64,000 bases of DNA from positions 142,383 to 206,382 of the forward strand of contig NZ_JBNAGF010000008.1 of NCBI RefSeq assembly GCF_049801055.1, in the 5' to 3' direction. Under the pieces are notes generated by a model. It searched no databases and had not been told where the DNA came from. It saw only the letters and a list, made by a program, of their open reading frames with translations. The stretch is from JBNAGF01 sp049801055 (lineage in GTDB: Bacteria; Pseudomonadota; Alphaproteobacteria; Rhodobacterales; Rhodobacteraceae). A program made the position numbers and the translations under genes. Shown here in pieces: positions 53,041 through 62,203 of the stretch (the stretch's first letter is position 1; the number at the start of each line of letters is the position of its first letter).

Positions 53041-53505
53041 ATGAAGATGAAACATCCGGCCAAGCTTATCCGTTCTACACAGAAGGAAGGGATGCTGACC
53101 CAATTCGGGGCGCTTTGCTATCGTATCGACGATGGCAAGCCGCAAGTGCTGCTGGTGACATCTCGTGGGACTGGCCGTTGGATTCTGCCCAAGGGGCGCC
53201 CGATCGAGGGCCTAAACCCGGCGGAAACCGCCGCGCAGGAAGCATGGGAAGAGGCCGGTGTGGTGGGCAAACCGCGCGACCATTGTCTTGGATTTTACCC
53301 GTTCGAAAAGGACCGGGACGAAAACGGATATGTCCCTTGTGCGGTACTGGTATACCCCGTCAGGGTTCAGAAAATGACGGACGACTTCCCGGAACGCGGG
53401 CAGCGCCGCATCAAATGGTTTTCGCGGAAAAAGGCTGCAAGCGCTGTCGGAGAGCCCGAATTGTCGCGGATCTTGCTGAGTTTTGACCCAAGGCGGTTGC
53501 GCTGA
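53041..53505 (+). CDS. NUDIX hydrolase (diphosphoinositol polyphosphate phosphohydrolase-like)
   Basis: A 154-residue NUDIX protein. The Nudix box is PKGRPIEGLNPAETAAQEAWEEAGV: the terminal EAWEEAG is intact, while the usual first Glu is Leu and the Arg before the helix is Gln. Such changes are seen in this alphaproteobacterial subgroup and may tune metal binding or substrate choice. The front region FGALCYRIDDGKPQVLLVTSR is typical of DIPP-like enzymes. The ATG at 53041 is chosen because the fold starts shortly afterwards; the long upstream extension is not convincing. Confidence 0.88.
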   Translation: MKMKHPAKLIRSTQKEGMLTQFGALCYRIDDGKPQVLLVTSRGTGRWILPKGRPIEGLNPAETAAQEAWEEAGVVGKPRDHCLGFYPFEKDRDENGYVPCAVLVYPVRVQKMTDDFPERGQRRIKWFSRKKAASAVGEPELSRILLSFDPRRLR

Positions 53506-53577
53506 AAGGAACAATTCGCTTGAACCATGGCTGAATGTGAATAAGTCAGTAATGGTCGCTACCAAGCTGGTTCCGAA

Positions 53578-54024
53578 ATGATTCAATACGCGCTCAAATG
53601 TGACAACGACCACAGCTTTGACAGCTGGTTTCAGTCTGCCGAAGCCTACGACAAGCTGGCAGCGGCCGGGATGGTGTCCTGTGCCGTTTGCGGAAGCTCG
53701 AGCGTCGAAAAGGCCATCATGACACCACGGGTCCGCCCGGCACGTTCTGCCGCCACGAGTAAGACCGAGGCAACGAAGCCGGGGCCACTGACGGGGGCTG
53801 CCAGCCCTGCAGAGCAGGCCTTGTCAGAGTTGAAAAAGAAGGTGGAGGAAAGCTCCGACTACGTGGGCACCAGCTTTGCCGAAGAGGCTCGTGCCATCCA
53901 TCTCGGAGATGCGCCGGAACGGTCGATTTATGGTGAGGCCAAGGTCGAAGAGGCCAAGGAATTGATCGACGAAGGGGTGCCGGTCACCCCGCTTCCATTC
54001 CGCGTGAACAGAAAGAACAACTGA
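53578..54024 (+). CDS. DUF1178 family protein
   Basis: A 148-residue protein of a conserved but uncharacterised alphaproteobacterial family. The N-terminus MIQYALKCDNDHSFDSWFQS and the pair CAVCGSSSVEKAIM give three to four cysteines (Cys8, Cys35, Cys38) that look like a zinc ribbon. The middle is low-complexity (Thr/Ala/Pro), and the C-terminus has a conserved acidic helix (FAEEARAIHLGDAPERSIYG). It sits two bases before an SDR gene, so the two are probably co-transcribed. Function unknown. Confidence 0.88.
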   Translation: MIQYALKCDNDHSFDSWFQSAEAYDKLAAAGMVSCAVCGSSSVEKAIMTPRVRPARSAATSKTEATKPGPLTGAASPAEQALSELKKKVEESSDYVGTSFAEEARAIHLGDAPERSIYGEAKVEEAKELIDEGVPVTPLPFRVNRKNN

Positions 54025-54026
54025 CC

Positions 54027-54668
54027 ATGCATGTGGTGATCACCGGAGCCAATCGCGGTATCGGACTGGGACTGGCCCGGCGCTATTCGGAGGCGGGGCA
54101 CACGGTGACCGGGACGTCGCGGGATGGCAGTGCAGGTGTTCGACTGGATGTCACCGATCCCGCCCAACAGGCAGATATGGCGCGTCAGCTGAGTGGTCAG
54201 CCGGTGGACCTTCTGATCTGCAATGCCGGCGTTTATCTGGACAAGGGTCAGGGGCTTGAAACCGGATTTCCGGCGGAGATGTGGGCCGAAACATTCGCGG
54301 CCAACGTGACGGGGGCATTTCTGACAATCCAGTCGCTGTTGCCGAACATCCGCCAAGCGCATGGGCGGATTGCGATCATATCTTCGCAAATGGCGTCACA
54401 AACGCTGGCGCCGGGTGGCAGCTACATCTATCGGGCGTCCAAAGCGGCGGTTCTGAACCTCGGGCGTAATCTGGCCCGCGACCTTGAGCCTGACGGAATA
54501 CCGGTCGGCATCTATCATCCGGGATGGGTGCGCACAGATATGGGTGGCGGAGCGGCGGATATTACGACCGACGATGCTGCCAGCGGCCTGATCACAAGGT
54601 TCGACGAACTGGATCTTGAAAACACTGGCTGCTTTTTGACCTGGGACGGTCGTACGCACCCGTTCTGA
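54027..54668 (+). CDS. short-chain dehydrogenase/reductase
   Basis: Classical SDR of 213 residues, NAD(P)-dependent. The cofactor motif TGANRGIGLGLA is at the N-terminus. NNAG-type LICNAGVYLD lies in the middle, and the catalytic Ser/Tyr/Lys are in IISSQMAS and YIYRASKAAVLNL. YHPGWVRTDMGG follows the active site. It is slightly shorter than the 250-residue norm. It starts two bases after the DUF1178 gene. The substrate cannot be inferred. Confidence 0.92.
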   Translation: MHVVITGANRGIGLGLARRYSEAGHTVTGTSRDGSAGVRLDVTDPAQQADMARQLSGQPVDLLICNAGVYLDKGQGLETGFPAEMWAETFAANVTGAFLTIQSLLPNIRQAHGRIAIISSQMASQTLAPGGSYIYRASKAAVLNLGRNLARDLEPDGIPVGIYHPGWVRTDMGGGAADITTDDAASGLITRFDELDLENTGCFLTWDGRTHPF

Positions 54669-54676
54669 TCCCGCTA

Positions 54677-55051
54677 CTACTGGTTTGCCACAGCGTCTAC
54701 GGGGATTTCGAAAACCTCCCCGGGTTCTACAAAGACCAGCATTACGTTGCCCTGTGTCTCGGAGCTGATGGGCGACGTGGAGTTGGACGACGTGGGTTTT
54801 CCGTTCTCAAAATAGATGATGCGCGTGTCGCCGGTCGGCAGAAACACCGAGATCGTCACATTCTTAGCATCCGCCCGGCGCAGCTCTGCATGGCAGCTTT
54901 TGAGCGGCTGACCCTGTATCGCGGCACAAGGCAGCGTTCCCAGTGCATTCGTCCCATCGGTTCCAGAGACCGTCGCATTCTGGGCAATCCCCGCCGTGGC
55001 CAGAAAACCGGCCCCGAGTAGGGCACCCAGCAGGGCAAATGACTGTCGCAT
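54677..55051 (-). CDS. small secreted protein of unknown function
   Basis: A 124-residue product with a signal peptide (LLGALLGAGFLATAGIAQ) and two cysteines in LPCAAIQGQPLKSCHAELRR, which could form a disulfide. The rest is predicted beta-rich (VTISVFLPTGDTRIIYFENG, VMLVFVEPGEVFEIPVD). I do not recognise a family. It is convergent with the SDR gene and divergent from lysC. Its start ATG at 55051 lies about 200 bases from the lysC start, so the two may share a promoter region. Confidence 0.65.
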   Translation of the reverse strand: MRQSFALLGALLGAGFLATAGIAQNATVSGTDGTNALGTLPCAAIQGQPLKSCHAELRRADAKNVTISVFLPTGDTRIIYFENGKPTSSNSTSPISSETQGNVMLVFVEPGEVFEIPVDAVANQ

Positions 55052-55247
55052 GGTCGTCCTCGCAGTTCAGAAAATACGATTGGACGGTCGCACTCAGGCT
55101 GCGGAATGTAAAGCGGACAGAGGCCTTTGGTCGCGTTACAGAGGTCAATTCGGACGCTTTGCTCCCTTGCTCTCTGCCCCCCCCTCGCCTAAGAGGCAAG
55201 GAACCAAATTCGGGACCAATACCAAGAGGCGCGGAGACCCCATCCCC

Positions 55248-56483
55248 ATGCCAACTCTCGTGATGAAATTCGGTGGCACGTCTGTTGCCAATCTGGACCG
55301 CATTCGCCGCGCGGCCAAGCGCGTCGGCGTGGAAGTTGCCAAAGGCTATGACGTAATTGTAATCGTTTCGGCAATGTCCGGCAAAACCAACGAACTGGTG
55401 GGCTGGGTAAACGAAACATCGCCATTTTTTGATGCAAGAGAATTCGATGCGGTGGTGTCGTCGGGCGAAAATGTTACCGCCGGGTTGATGGCGCTGACCC
55501 TTCAGGAAATGGATGTTCCCGCCCGCAGCTGGCAGGGATGGCAGGTGCCGGTCGAAACCACCGATGCACATGCCGCAGCCCGGATCGAGGAAATCGGAAC
55601 CGAGAACATCAACAAGAAATTCGCAGAAGGAATGCGGGTTGCAGTGGTCGCCGGGTTTCAGGGGATCGGTCCAGATGGTCGCGTGACCACGTTGGGGCGG
55701 GGTGGTTCGGACACAACCGCAGTTGCCTTTGCCGCCGCGTTTGGCGCCGAGCGCTGCGATATCTACACCGATGTAGACGGTGTCTATACCACTGACCCGC
55801 GGATTTCGCCCAAGGCGCGCAAACTCGAGAAGATCGCATTCGAAGAAATGTTGGAGCTTGCGTCGCTCGGCGCCAAGGTATTGCAGACCCGTTCGGTTGA
55901 GCTGGCGATGCGCTACCGTGTTCGCTTGCGTGTTCTTTCGAGCTTCGAAGAACAGAATGACAATGCCGGCACCCTTGTCTGTGCCGAGGAGGAAATCATG
56001 GAAAGCAATGTTGTATCGGGTGTCGCCTACAGCCGCGACGAAGCCAAGATGACCCTTCTTTCGGTCGCGGACCGTCCGGGCATCGCATCGATTATTTTCG
56101 GATGCCTCAGCGATGCTGGTGTAAACGTGGACATGATTGTTCAGAACATCTCGGAAGAAGGCCGAACCGACATGACGTTCAGCCTGCCCACCGATCAGGT
56201 CAAACGCGCTGAAAAGGCCCTGACCGATATCAAGGGCAAAGATCTGAACTATGCCGAACTGGTCACGGACATGGATGTCGCCAAGGTTTCGGTTGTTGGA
56301 ATCGGGATGCGGTCGCAATCCGGTGTGGCTGCGAAGATGTTCAAGGTGCTCTCCGATGAGGGGATCAACATCCGGGTTATCACAACCTCCGAGATCAAGA
56401 TTTCCGTGTTGATCGACAGGAAATACATGGAACTTGCTGTTCAGGCACTGCATGATGCCTTTGAATTGGAGAAGGCGGCCTGA
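55248..56483 (+). CDS. lysC: aspartate kinase
   Basis: Catalyses ATP-dependent phosphorylation of aspartate, the first step toward lysine, threonine, methionine and diaminopimelate. The 411-residue product begins MPTLVMKFGGTSVANLDRIR with the kinase signature KFGGTSV. RGGSDTTAVAFAAAFGAERCDIYTDVDGVYTTDPR (in parts) follows, and two C-terminal ACT domains (about 265-411) are likely to bind the lysine/threonine effectors. The start ATG at 55248 is the first that matches the family N-terminus; the upstream frame is not coding. thrC, further down the same pathway, is at 39.5 kb. Confidence 0.97.
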   Translation: MPTLVMKFGGTSVANLDRIRRAAKRVGVEVAKGYDVIVIVSAMSGKTNELVGWVNETSPFFDAREFDAVVSSGENVTAGLMALTLQEMDVPARSWQGWQVPVETTDAHAAARIEEIGTENINKKFAEGMRVAVVAGFQGIGPDGRVTTLGRGGSDTTAVAFAAAFGAERCDIYTDVDGVYTTDPRISPKARKLEKIAFEEMLELASLGAKVLQTRSVELAMRYRVRLRVLSSFEEQNDNAGTLVCAEEEIMESNVVSGVAYSRDEAKMTLLSVADRPGIASIIFGCLSDAGVNVDMIVQNISEEGRTDMTFSLPTDQVKRAEKALTDIKGKDLNYAELVTDMDVAKVSVVGIGMRSQSGVAAKMFKVLSDEGINIRVITTSEIKISVLIDRKYMELAVQALHDAFELEKAA

Positions 56484-56531
56484 GCGTAATCGGTCCTTGC
56501 TGCCTCTTTGCAAGTGACTGAATGGGAGCCT

Positions 56532-58775
56532 ATGGCGGACGGCACGGAAAGCGAATCCCGCAAACTGCTGGGGCGGCTGCGCGAGGCGATGGCCGATGAC
56601 GAGGCCGGTCAGGCGCGTCTGAACCGCATCACCCATTTGATTGCGGACAGCATGGGAACCGAGGTCTGCTCGGTCTATTTGTTCCGCGACGAGGAAACTC
56701 TGGAACTTTGCGCGACCGAAGGGCTCAAACCGGAGGCTGTGCATCAAACCCGTATGCGTATTGGCGAAGGGCTTGTGGGCCGAGTCGCTGGTCGGCGGCA
56801 GGTCATCAATACGGCAGACGCACCGTCAGCAGAAGGTTTCCGGTATATGCCGGAAACCGGTGAAGAACGGTTTACCTCGTTTCTGGGCATCCCGATCCAG
56901 CGGCTCGGTGAAACGCTTGGCGTTCTGGTTGTTCAATCTCGTCAGGCGCGAGAGTTTTCGGCCGATGAGGTCTATGCCCTGGAAGTTGTGGCAATGGTCA
57001 TCGCCGAGATGGCCGAACTCGGTGCCTTTGTCGGAGAGGGTGCGGCCCTGTCGCCTCTGCACCAGCAATCCGTTCTGCTTCGCGGCGGGACCGGTCAGGA
57101 GGGCGCAGCTGAAGGTCATGTCTGGCTGCACGAACCACGGGTTGTCGTAACAAACCCGATCGCCGATGACCCCGCGCGCGAACTGGATCGCCTGAACGAA
57201 GCGGTCGAAGAGCTGCGCGTGGGTGTCGACAAGATGCTCGAGATCTCACAGGACGGCGACAAGGACCAGATGCAGGTTCTCGAGGCCTATCGGATGTTTG
57301 CCAATTCCAAAGGCTGGATGCGGCGCATGGAAGAGGACATTTCACGCGGTTTGAGCGCCGAGGCCGCGGTGGAAAAGGAACAGTCTCAGGCAAGGGCGCG
57401 AATGGGGCAGGTCAATGACCCATATCTGCGCGAGCGGCTGGCCGATCTGGACGACCTCAGCAACCGACTGCTGCGTATCCTGACGGGCCAGGGGAACTAT
57501 TCGGACGAAGAGCTTCCATCGGACCCGATCCTTGTCGCGCGAAATATCGGCCCTGGGGAGTTGCTCGAATACGGCCGCTCTCTGAAGGGTATCGTGTTGG
57601 AAGAAGGCTCGGTCGGATCGCACGCGGCCATTGTCGCGCGGGCTCTGGCCATTCCTCTGGTGGTGCATGCAGAACGGATCACTACCGAGGCGCTGAACGG
57701 CGACCACATCATGGTGGATGGGGATCAGGGCATTGTCCACCTGAGGCCAGATGATACCGTTGTCGCGGCATTCCGCGACAAGATCGCGATGCAGGCACAG
57801 GCGCAAGAGCGCTATGCCTCGATCCGGAACAAGCCAGCTCTTACCTTGGATGACGAAACGATTTCACTGCACATGAACGCGGGCTTGATGGCGGATCTGC
57901 CGTCGCTGTCGAGCTCCGGCGCCGAAGGCGTTGGGTTGTTCAGAACAGAGCTTCAGTTTCTTGTCCGCAACAAAATGCCAAAGCGGTCTGAGCTTGTCGC
58001 GCTCTATGGTCGGGTTCTGGACGCGGCGCAGGGTCAACGCGTGGTGTTTAGGACCTTGGATATCGGGTCGGACAAGGTTTTGCCCTACATGAAGCCCACC
58101 GATGAACCCAACCCAGCACTGGGGTGGCGGGCGATCCGGGTCGGATTGGACAAGCCCGGTGTCATGCGGATGCAGCTTCAGGCGCTTATGCGGGCTGCCA
58201 ATGGGCGGCCGTTGACCATCATGTTCCCGTTCGTGGCCCAGTTCGACGAGTATCGCGCTGCCCGAGCCGAAGTGGACAAGGCAATTGCGCGCGAGAAACG
58301 TCTGGGCCATGTCTTGCCGGAAACGCTGGAAGTGGGCGCAATGCTTGAGACGCCGTCACTTGCTTTCGCGCCGCAGAAATTTTTTGACGAGGTCGGGTTT
58401 CTGTCGATCGGCGGCAATGACCTGAAACAGTTCTTTTTTGCAGCCGACCGCGAAAATGAACGTGTTCGCCGCCGCTATGATGTTCTGAACGTCAGTTTCC
58501 TGAGCTTGATTGAACAGATTGTCCAACGCTGTGAAACGTCGGGCACCCCTCTGAGCTATTGCGGTGAAGATGCTGGTCGTCCGGTAGAAGCGGTATGCCT
58601 GTGCGCTATGGGATTGCGCACACTGTCGATGCGCCCGGCTTCCATTGCGCCAGTCAAAAGCCTGCTGCGCAGGGTCAACCTGAGCGAGGTGAGGGCGGTT
58701 ATCGAGACGTCCCGCAGCAAAGGGGAACAGTCCGTTCGCAATGCCGTCATGGAATATCTGCGGACGAGTACCTGA
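56532..58775 (+). CDS. ptsP: phosphoenolpyruvate--protein phosphotransferase PtsP (EI-Ntr)
   Basis: First enzyme of the nitrogen-related phosphotransferase chain (PtsP-NPr-EIIA-Ntr), which signals nitrogen and carbon status. The 747-residue product has an N-terminal GAF domain (about 20-160, with TEVCSVYLFRDEETLELCATEGL in parts) that in other bacteria senses glutamine. Enzyme I domains follow, with the phospho-accepting histidine at His364 in SVGSHAAIVARAL and the PEP barrel with GAEGVGLFRTELQFL and GNDLKQFFFAADREN. The start is taken at the ATG 56532; TTG and GTG codons lie just upstream. It follows lysC after 48 bases, a common alphaproteobacterial arrangement. Confidence 0.95.
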   Translation: MADGTESESRKLLGRLREAMADDEAGQARLNRITHLIADSMGTEVCSVYLFRDEETLELCATEGLKPEAVHQTRMRIGEGLVGRVAGRRQVINTADAPSAEGFRYMPETGEERFTSFLGIPIQRLGETLGVLVVQSRQAREFSADEVYALEVVAMVIAEMAELGAFVGEGAALSPLHQQSVLLRGGTGQEGAAEGHVWLHEPRVVVTNPIADDPARELDRLNEAVEELRVGVDKMLEISQDGDKDQMQVLEAYRMFANSKGWMRRMEEDISRGLSAEAAVEKEQSQARARMGQVNDPYLRERLADLDDLSNRLLRILTGQGNYSDEELPSDPILVARNIGPGELLEYGRSLKGIVLEEGSVGSHAAIVARALAIPLVVHAERITTEALNGDHIMVDGDQGIVHLRPDDTVVAAFRDKIAMQAQAQERYASIRNKPALTLDDETISLHMNAGLMADLPSLSSSGAEGVGLFRTELQFLVRNKMPKRSELVALYGRVLDAAQGQRVVFRTLDIGSDKVLPYMKPTDEPNPALGWRAIRVGLDKPGVMRMQLQALMRAANGRPLTIMFPFVAQFDEYRAARAEVDKAIAREKRLGHVLPETLEVGAMLETPSLAFAPQKFFDEVGFLSIGGNDLKQFFFAADRENERVRRRYDVLNVSFLSLIEQIVQRCETSGTPLSYCGEDAGRPVEAVCLCAMGLRTLSMRPASIAPVKSLLRRVNLSEVRAVIETSRSKGEQSVRNAVMEYLRTST

Positions 58776-58871
58776 TCTGGCTTGGACAGCCTGACGTCTC
58801 GATCTGAGAGAATTGGCTGCTTAATTTCATCCGATAGACGATTTTTCTTGATTTCCTTTCAAACCCGATGA

Positions 58872-58885
58872 TGTTACCGCTAACG
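58872..58885. promoter_or_regulatory. GntR/LacI-type operator-like palindrome upstream of zwf
   Basis: TGTTACCGCTAACG is a near-palindrome (TGTTA-N4-TAACG, one mismatch in ten) close to the operators of LacI-family sugar-acid regulators such as E. coli GntR. It lies 58 bases before the zwf start. A TATGAT -10-like hexamer at 58900-58905 is downstream, so a bound regulator would overlap the -35 region. No regulator gene is adjacent. Confidence 0.5.
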
Positions 58886-58943
58886 GTTATGGCTTAGGCT
58901 ATGATTGGCGTCCGTTCAACAGCTCCTTTTCACGAGGTGAGGT

Positions 58944-60395
58944 ATGGTATCGCGAGTAATCCCGGTTGATCCCTTTGATCTGGTTCTGTTCGGAGCCACG
59001 GGCGATCTGGCGCGTCGGAAGATCCTGCCGGCACTGTTCCACCGCTACCAGGTGGGACAAATACCGCCTTCGGCACGTATCATCTGTTCTGCTCGTGGCG
59101 ACACTGTGGCCTCTGAGTTTCGGAAGCAGGCCCTAAAAACCCTGAAAGAATTCGCACCCGAGGCTGCATCTGACGAAACGGCTCTGCTGGAGTTCGTCGA
59201 ACTGCTCGACTACGTCGGAGTGGATGCGACCGGTGACACGGGCTGGTCAAAGCTGGCTGGAATGGTTCGACCGGATGTCACGCGCGCGTTCTACCTGTCT
59301 GTCGCGCCACCTTTGTTCGGACCGTTGGCGAAACGTCTCAAGGATCGTGGACTGGCGCTTTCGGACAGTCGAATTGTTGTGGAAAAGCCGTTTGGCCGCG
59401 ACCTGGAGTCTGCACGAGCGCTGAACGAAGAGCTTCGCGCCTGTTTTCAGGAACATCAAATTTACCGAATTGATCACTACCTTGGCAAGGAAACCGTACA
59501 AAACCTCATGGCTCTACGTTTTGCCAATTCCTTATGGGAGCCTTTGTGGAACTCGACCCACATCGACCATGTGCAGATAACCGTTGCTGAAACCGTGGGT
59601 ATCAAGGGACGAGAAGACTATTACGATCACGCGGGGGCGATGCGTGACATGGTGCAAAATCACCTTGTGCAATTGCTCTGCCTGACTGCAATGGAACCAC
59701 CATCGCGCTTTTCACCGAACGCGGTTCGGGACGAAAAGGTCAAAGTCATAGAGGCGCTCGACCCGGTTCCACCCGAAGATATCGCCCGAGGGCAGTATCG
59801 CGAGGACGCAGGCGGCGACAGCTATCGGGACCACGCCGGCAACCCGACCAGCCAGACCGAAAGCTTCATTGCCATGAAGGTCAGGGTCTCGAATTGGAGA
59901 TGGGCAGGGACACCGTTCTACCTGCGCACCGGTAAGCGTCTCAGGGCTCGGGAATCCGAAATCGTCGTGGCGTTCCGGGATCCGCCTCATACGATATTTC
60001 CCAGTGCCGGGCCATTGCGCGGCAACGTTCTGGTTATCAGGTTGCAACCCGACGAAGGCATTACCTTGCGCACAACGATCAAGGATCCTGGTCCCGGAGG
60101 GTTGCGCTTGACGGAAGTTTCTTTGGACATGAGTTTTGCCGAGGCTCTCGGGGCTGATATGCGTGCTCAGGACGCGTACGAACGTCTCGTGATGGATGTG
60201 ATCCGTGGCGACCAGACGCTGTTCATGCGCGGTGACGAGGTTGAGGCCGCGTGGGCCTGGGCCGACCAGATCATTGAAAACTGGGAAGGACGCCGTGACA
60301 CCCCCGCACTTTACGATCCCGGTTCATCAGGGCCCGAGGAAGCACTGATGCTGATGCATCGTGACGGACGGCGCTGGCGGCAGATTGGAGACTGA
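58944..60395 (+). CDS. zwf: glucose-6-phosphate 1-dehydrogenase
   Basis: First enzyme of the Entner-Doudoroff/pentose phosphate branch, oxidising glucose-6-phosphate with NAD(P). The 483-residue product has the nucleotide motif LFGATGDLARRKILPALFH at its start and the substrate-binding signature RIDHYLGKETVQNLM. EKPFGRDLESA and KVRVSNWRWAGTPFYLRTGK follow as expected. The ATG has AGGTGAGG upstream. edd begins three bases after the stop. Pgl, the lactonase between the two reactions, is not encoded here. An operator-like palindrome precedes the gene. Confidence 0.98.
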   Translation: MVSRVIPVDPFDLVLFGATGDLARRKILPALFHRYQVGQIPPSARIICSARGDTVASEFRKQALKTLKEFAPEAASDETALLEFVELLDYVGVDATGDTGWSKLAGMVRPDVTRAFYLSVAPPLFGPLAKRLKDRGLALSDSRIVVEKPFGRDLESARALNEELRACFQEHQIYRIDHYLGKETVQNLMALRFANSLWEPLWNSTHIDHVQITVAETVGIKGREDYYDHAGAMRDMVQNHLVQLLCLTAMEPPSRFSPNAVRDEKVKVIEALDPVPPEDIARGQYREDAGGDSYRDHAGNPTSQTESFIAMKVRVSNWRWAGTPFYLRTGKRLRARESEIVVAFRDPPHTIFPSAGPLRGNVLVIRLQPDEGITLRTTIKDPGPGGLRLTEVSLDMSFAEALGADMRAQDAYERLVMDVIRGDQTLFMRGDEVEAAWAWADQIIENWEGRRDTPALYDPGSSGPEEALMLMHRDGRRWRQIGD

Positions 60396-60398
60396 GAC

Positions 60399-62201
60399 AT
60401 GCATCCACAACTACTTGCCGTGACGGAACGAGTGGTTTCGCGTAGCCGCAGCAGCCGCCTTGACTATCTGGACCGAATGGAACGTGCCCGCGATGACGGG
60501 CCGGCTCGGGCTCATCTGTCTTGCAGCGGGCAGGCCCATGCCTATGCGGGGGTGGGATCGGATCAACAGGCTCTGGCGGCCGGTTCGGCCGGCAACCTGG
60601 GTGTAGTGACAAGTTACAACGACATGCTGTCGGCGCATCAACCGTTCGATCGCTTTCCTGATCTGATCCGGGCTGCGGCGCGCTCGGTGGGAGCCACCGC
60701 GCAGGTCGCCGGTGGGGTGCCGGCGATGTGTGATGGCGTCACACAAGGCACTTCGGGAATGGAGCTGAGCTTGTTTTCCCGAGACGTGATCGCCTTGGCC
60801 GCCGCAGTTGCTCTGAGCCACAACACTTTTGATGCGGCGGTTTTCCTCGGAGTTTGCGACAAGATCGTTCCGGGCCTTGTTATCGCGGCCCAGAGTTTCG
60901 GGCACCTTCCTGCTGTGTTTCTTCCAGCGGGACCGATGACAAGCGGCCTCGGGAATGAGGAAAAGGCAAAGATACGCCAGCAATATGCCGCCGGTGAGAT
61001 CGGGCGCGAAGAATTGATGGCCGCAGAGATGGCGGCCTATCACGGGCCGGGAACCTGCACGTTCTATGGCACGGCAAACAGCAACCAGATGCTTATGGAG
61101 TTCATGGGGCTCCATCTGCCTGGCTCAAGTTTCGTAACGCCGAACACACCGCTTCGCGATGCGTTGACTGCAGCCGGCGCGCAGCGCGCCTTGTCACTTT
61201 CGGCGCTTGGTAACGACTATCTGCCCGTGTCCCGGATCCTGGACGAAAAAGCCTATGTCAACGGTATCGTGGGCCTCATGGCGACGGGCGGTTCCACCAA
61301 CCTGCTGATCCACCTTGTTGCCATGGCGCGGGCGGGCGGCATTCAATTGGACTGGGAGGATTTTGCGGATCTCTCGGCGATTGTTCCACTCGTTGCACGG
61401 GTTTATCCTAACGGGTTGGCGGACGTGAACCATTTCCACGCAGCTGGCGGGCTGGGTATGACAATCGGAACCTTGCTGGATGCCGGTCTTCTCCACCCGG
61501 ACACCCAAACCGTAGCGGGTCAGGGGCTTGCGCATTACACAAACGAACCCCGATTGACTGACGGGCAACTGGATTGGCAACCGGGAGCCGGGGAGAGCCT
61601 GAATCAAGCCATCATCCGCCCGGTGTCGGACCCGTTCCAGCCGACAGGGGGGCTCTTGCGACTCACAGGATCTTTGGGAACAGCAGTGATGAAGGTCTCT
61701 GCGGTTGCGCCCGAGCATCGAGTTGTCGAAGCACCAGTGCGGGTGTTCCACGATCAGGATGCGGTCAAGGCGACCTTTAAGGCCGGAGAATTTTCAGGGG
61801 ATGTAATAATCGTTTTGAGGTTTCAGGGACCAAAGGCGAATGGCATGCCCGAGTTGCATGCACTGACACCTGTGCTTTCGGTGCTGCAAGGGCGTGGGCA
61901 AAAAGTGGCGCTGGTCACCGATGGTCGCATGTCCGGCGCGTCGGGCAAGATTCCTGCCGCGATCCATGTCTGCCCCGAGGCGCTAGATGGTGGCCCCATT
62001 GCCTGTTTGCGGGACGGAGACGTGTTGCGCGTGGATGCGGTCGCCGGAGAGCTGGAGATCCTGACCGAAGGCGTTCTGGACCGACCGCCGGCACAGCCGG
62101 ATCTGTCCGCCAACAATTGGGGCACGGGGCGGGAGCTGTTTGCGACCTTCCGCCAATCCGTTTGTTCCGCCGATCGCGGCGCCACCTTGTTCGGAGACTG
62201 A
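60399..62201 (+). CDS. edd: 6-phosphogluconate dehydratase
   Basis: Entner-Doudoroff enzyme of the IlvD/EDD family that dehydrates 6-phosphogluconate to KDPG, using a 4Fe-4S cluster. The 600-residue protein has full family length. GVPAMCDGVTQGTSGMELSLF carries a cluster cysteine, LGVCDKIVPGLVIAA a second, and GPGTCTFYGTANSNQMLMEF a third. TDGRMSGASGKIPAAIHV is near the C-terminus. It lies three bases after zwf and two bases before eda, so the three are an operon. Confidence 0.97.
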   Translation: MHPQLLAVTERVVSRSRSSRLDYLDRMERARDDGPARAHLSCSGQAHAYAGVGSDQQALAAGSAGNLGVVTSYNDMLSAHQPFDRFPDLIRAAARSVGATAQVAGGVPAMCDGVTQGTSGMELSLFSRDVIALAAAVALSHNTFDAAVFLGVCDKIVPGLVIAAQSFGHLPAVFLPAGPMTSGLGNEEKAKIRQQYAAGEIGREELMAAEMAAYHGPGTCTFYGTANSNQMLMEFMGLHLPGSSFVTPNTPLRDALTAAGAQRALSLSALGNDYLPVSRILDEKAYVNGIVGLMATGGSTNLLIHLVAMARAGGIQLDWEDFADLSAIVPLVARVYPNGLADVNHFHAAGGLGMTIGTLLDAGLLHPDTQTVAGQGLAHYTNEPRLTDGQLDWQPGAGESLNQAIIRPVSDPFQPTGGLLRLTGSLGTAVMKVSAVAPEHRVVEAPVRVFHDQDAVKATFKAGEFSGDVIIVLRFQGPKANGMPELHALTPVLSVLQGRGQKVALVTDGRMSGASGKIPAAIHVCPEALDGGPIACLRDGDVLRVDAVAGELEILTEGVLDRPPAQPDLSANNWGTGRELFATFRQSVCSADRGATLFGD

Positions 62202-62203
62202 CG

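Noticed and set aside
51596..54668. GNAT, EcsC, NUDIX, DUF1178 and SDR genes as one functional island
   Set aside because: The genes are on one strand, but the gaps of 50-130 bases, ordinary composition and unrelated families give no support for a shared system beyond the DUF1178-SDR pair.
54864..56747. Minus-strand open frame of 627 codons opposite lysC and the start of ptsP
   Set aside because: It lies antisense to clear kinase and GAF-domain coding and has no family features.
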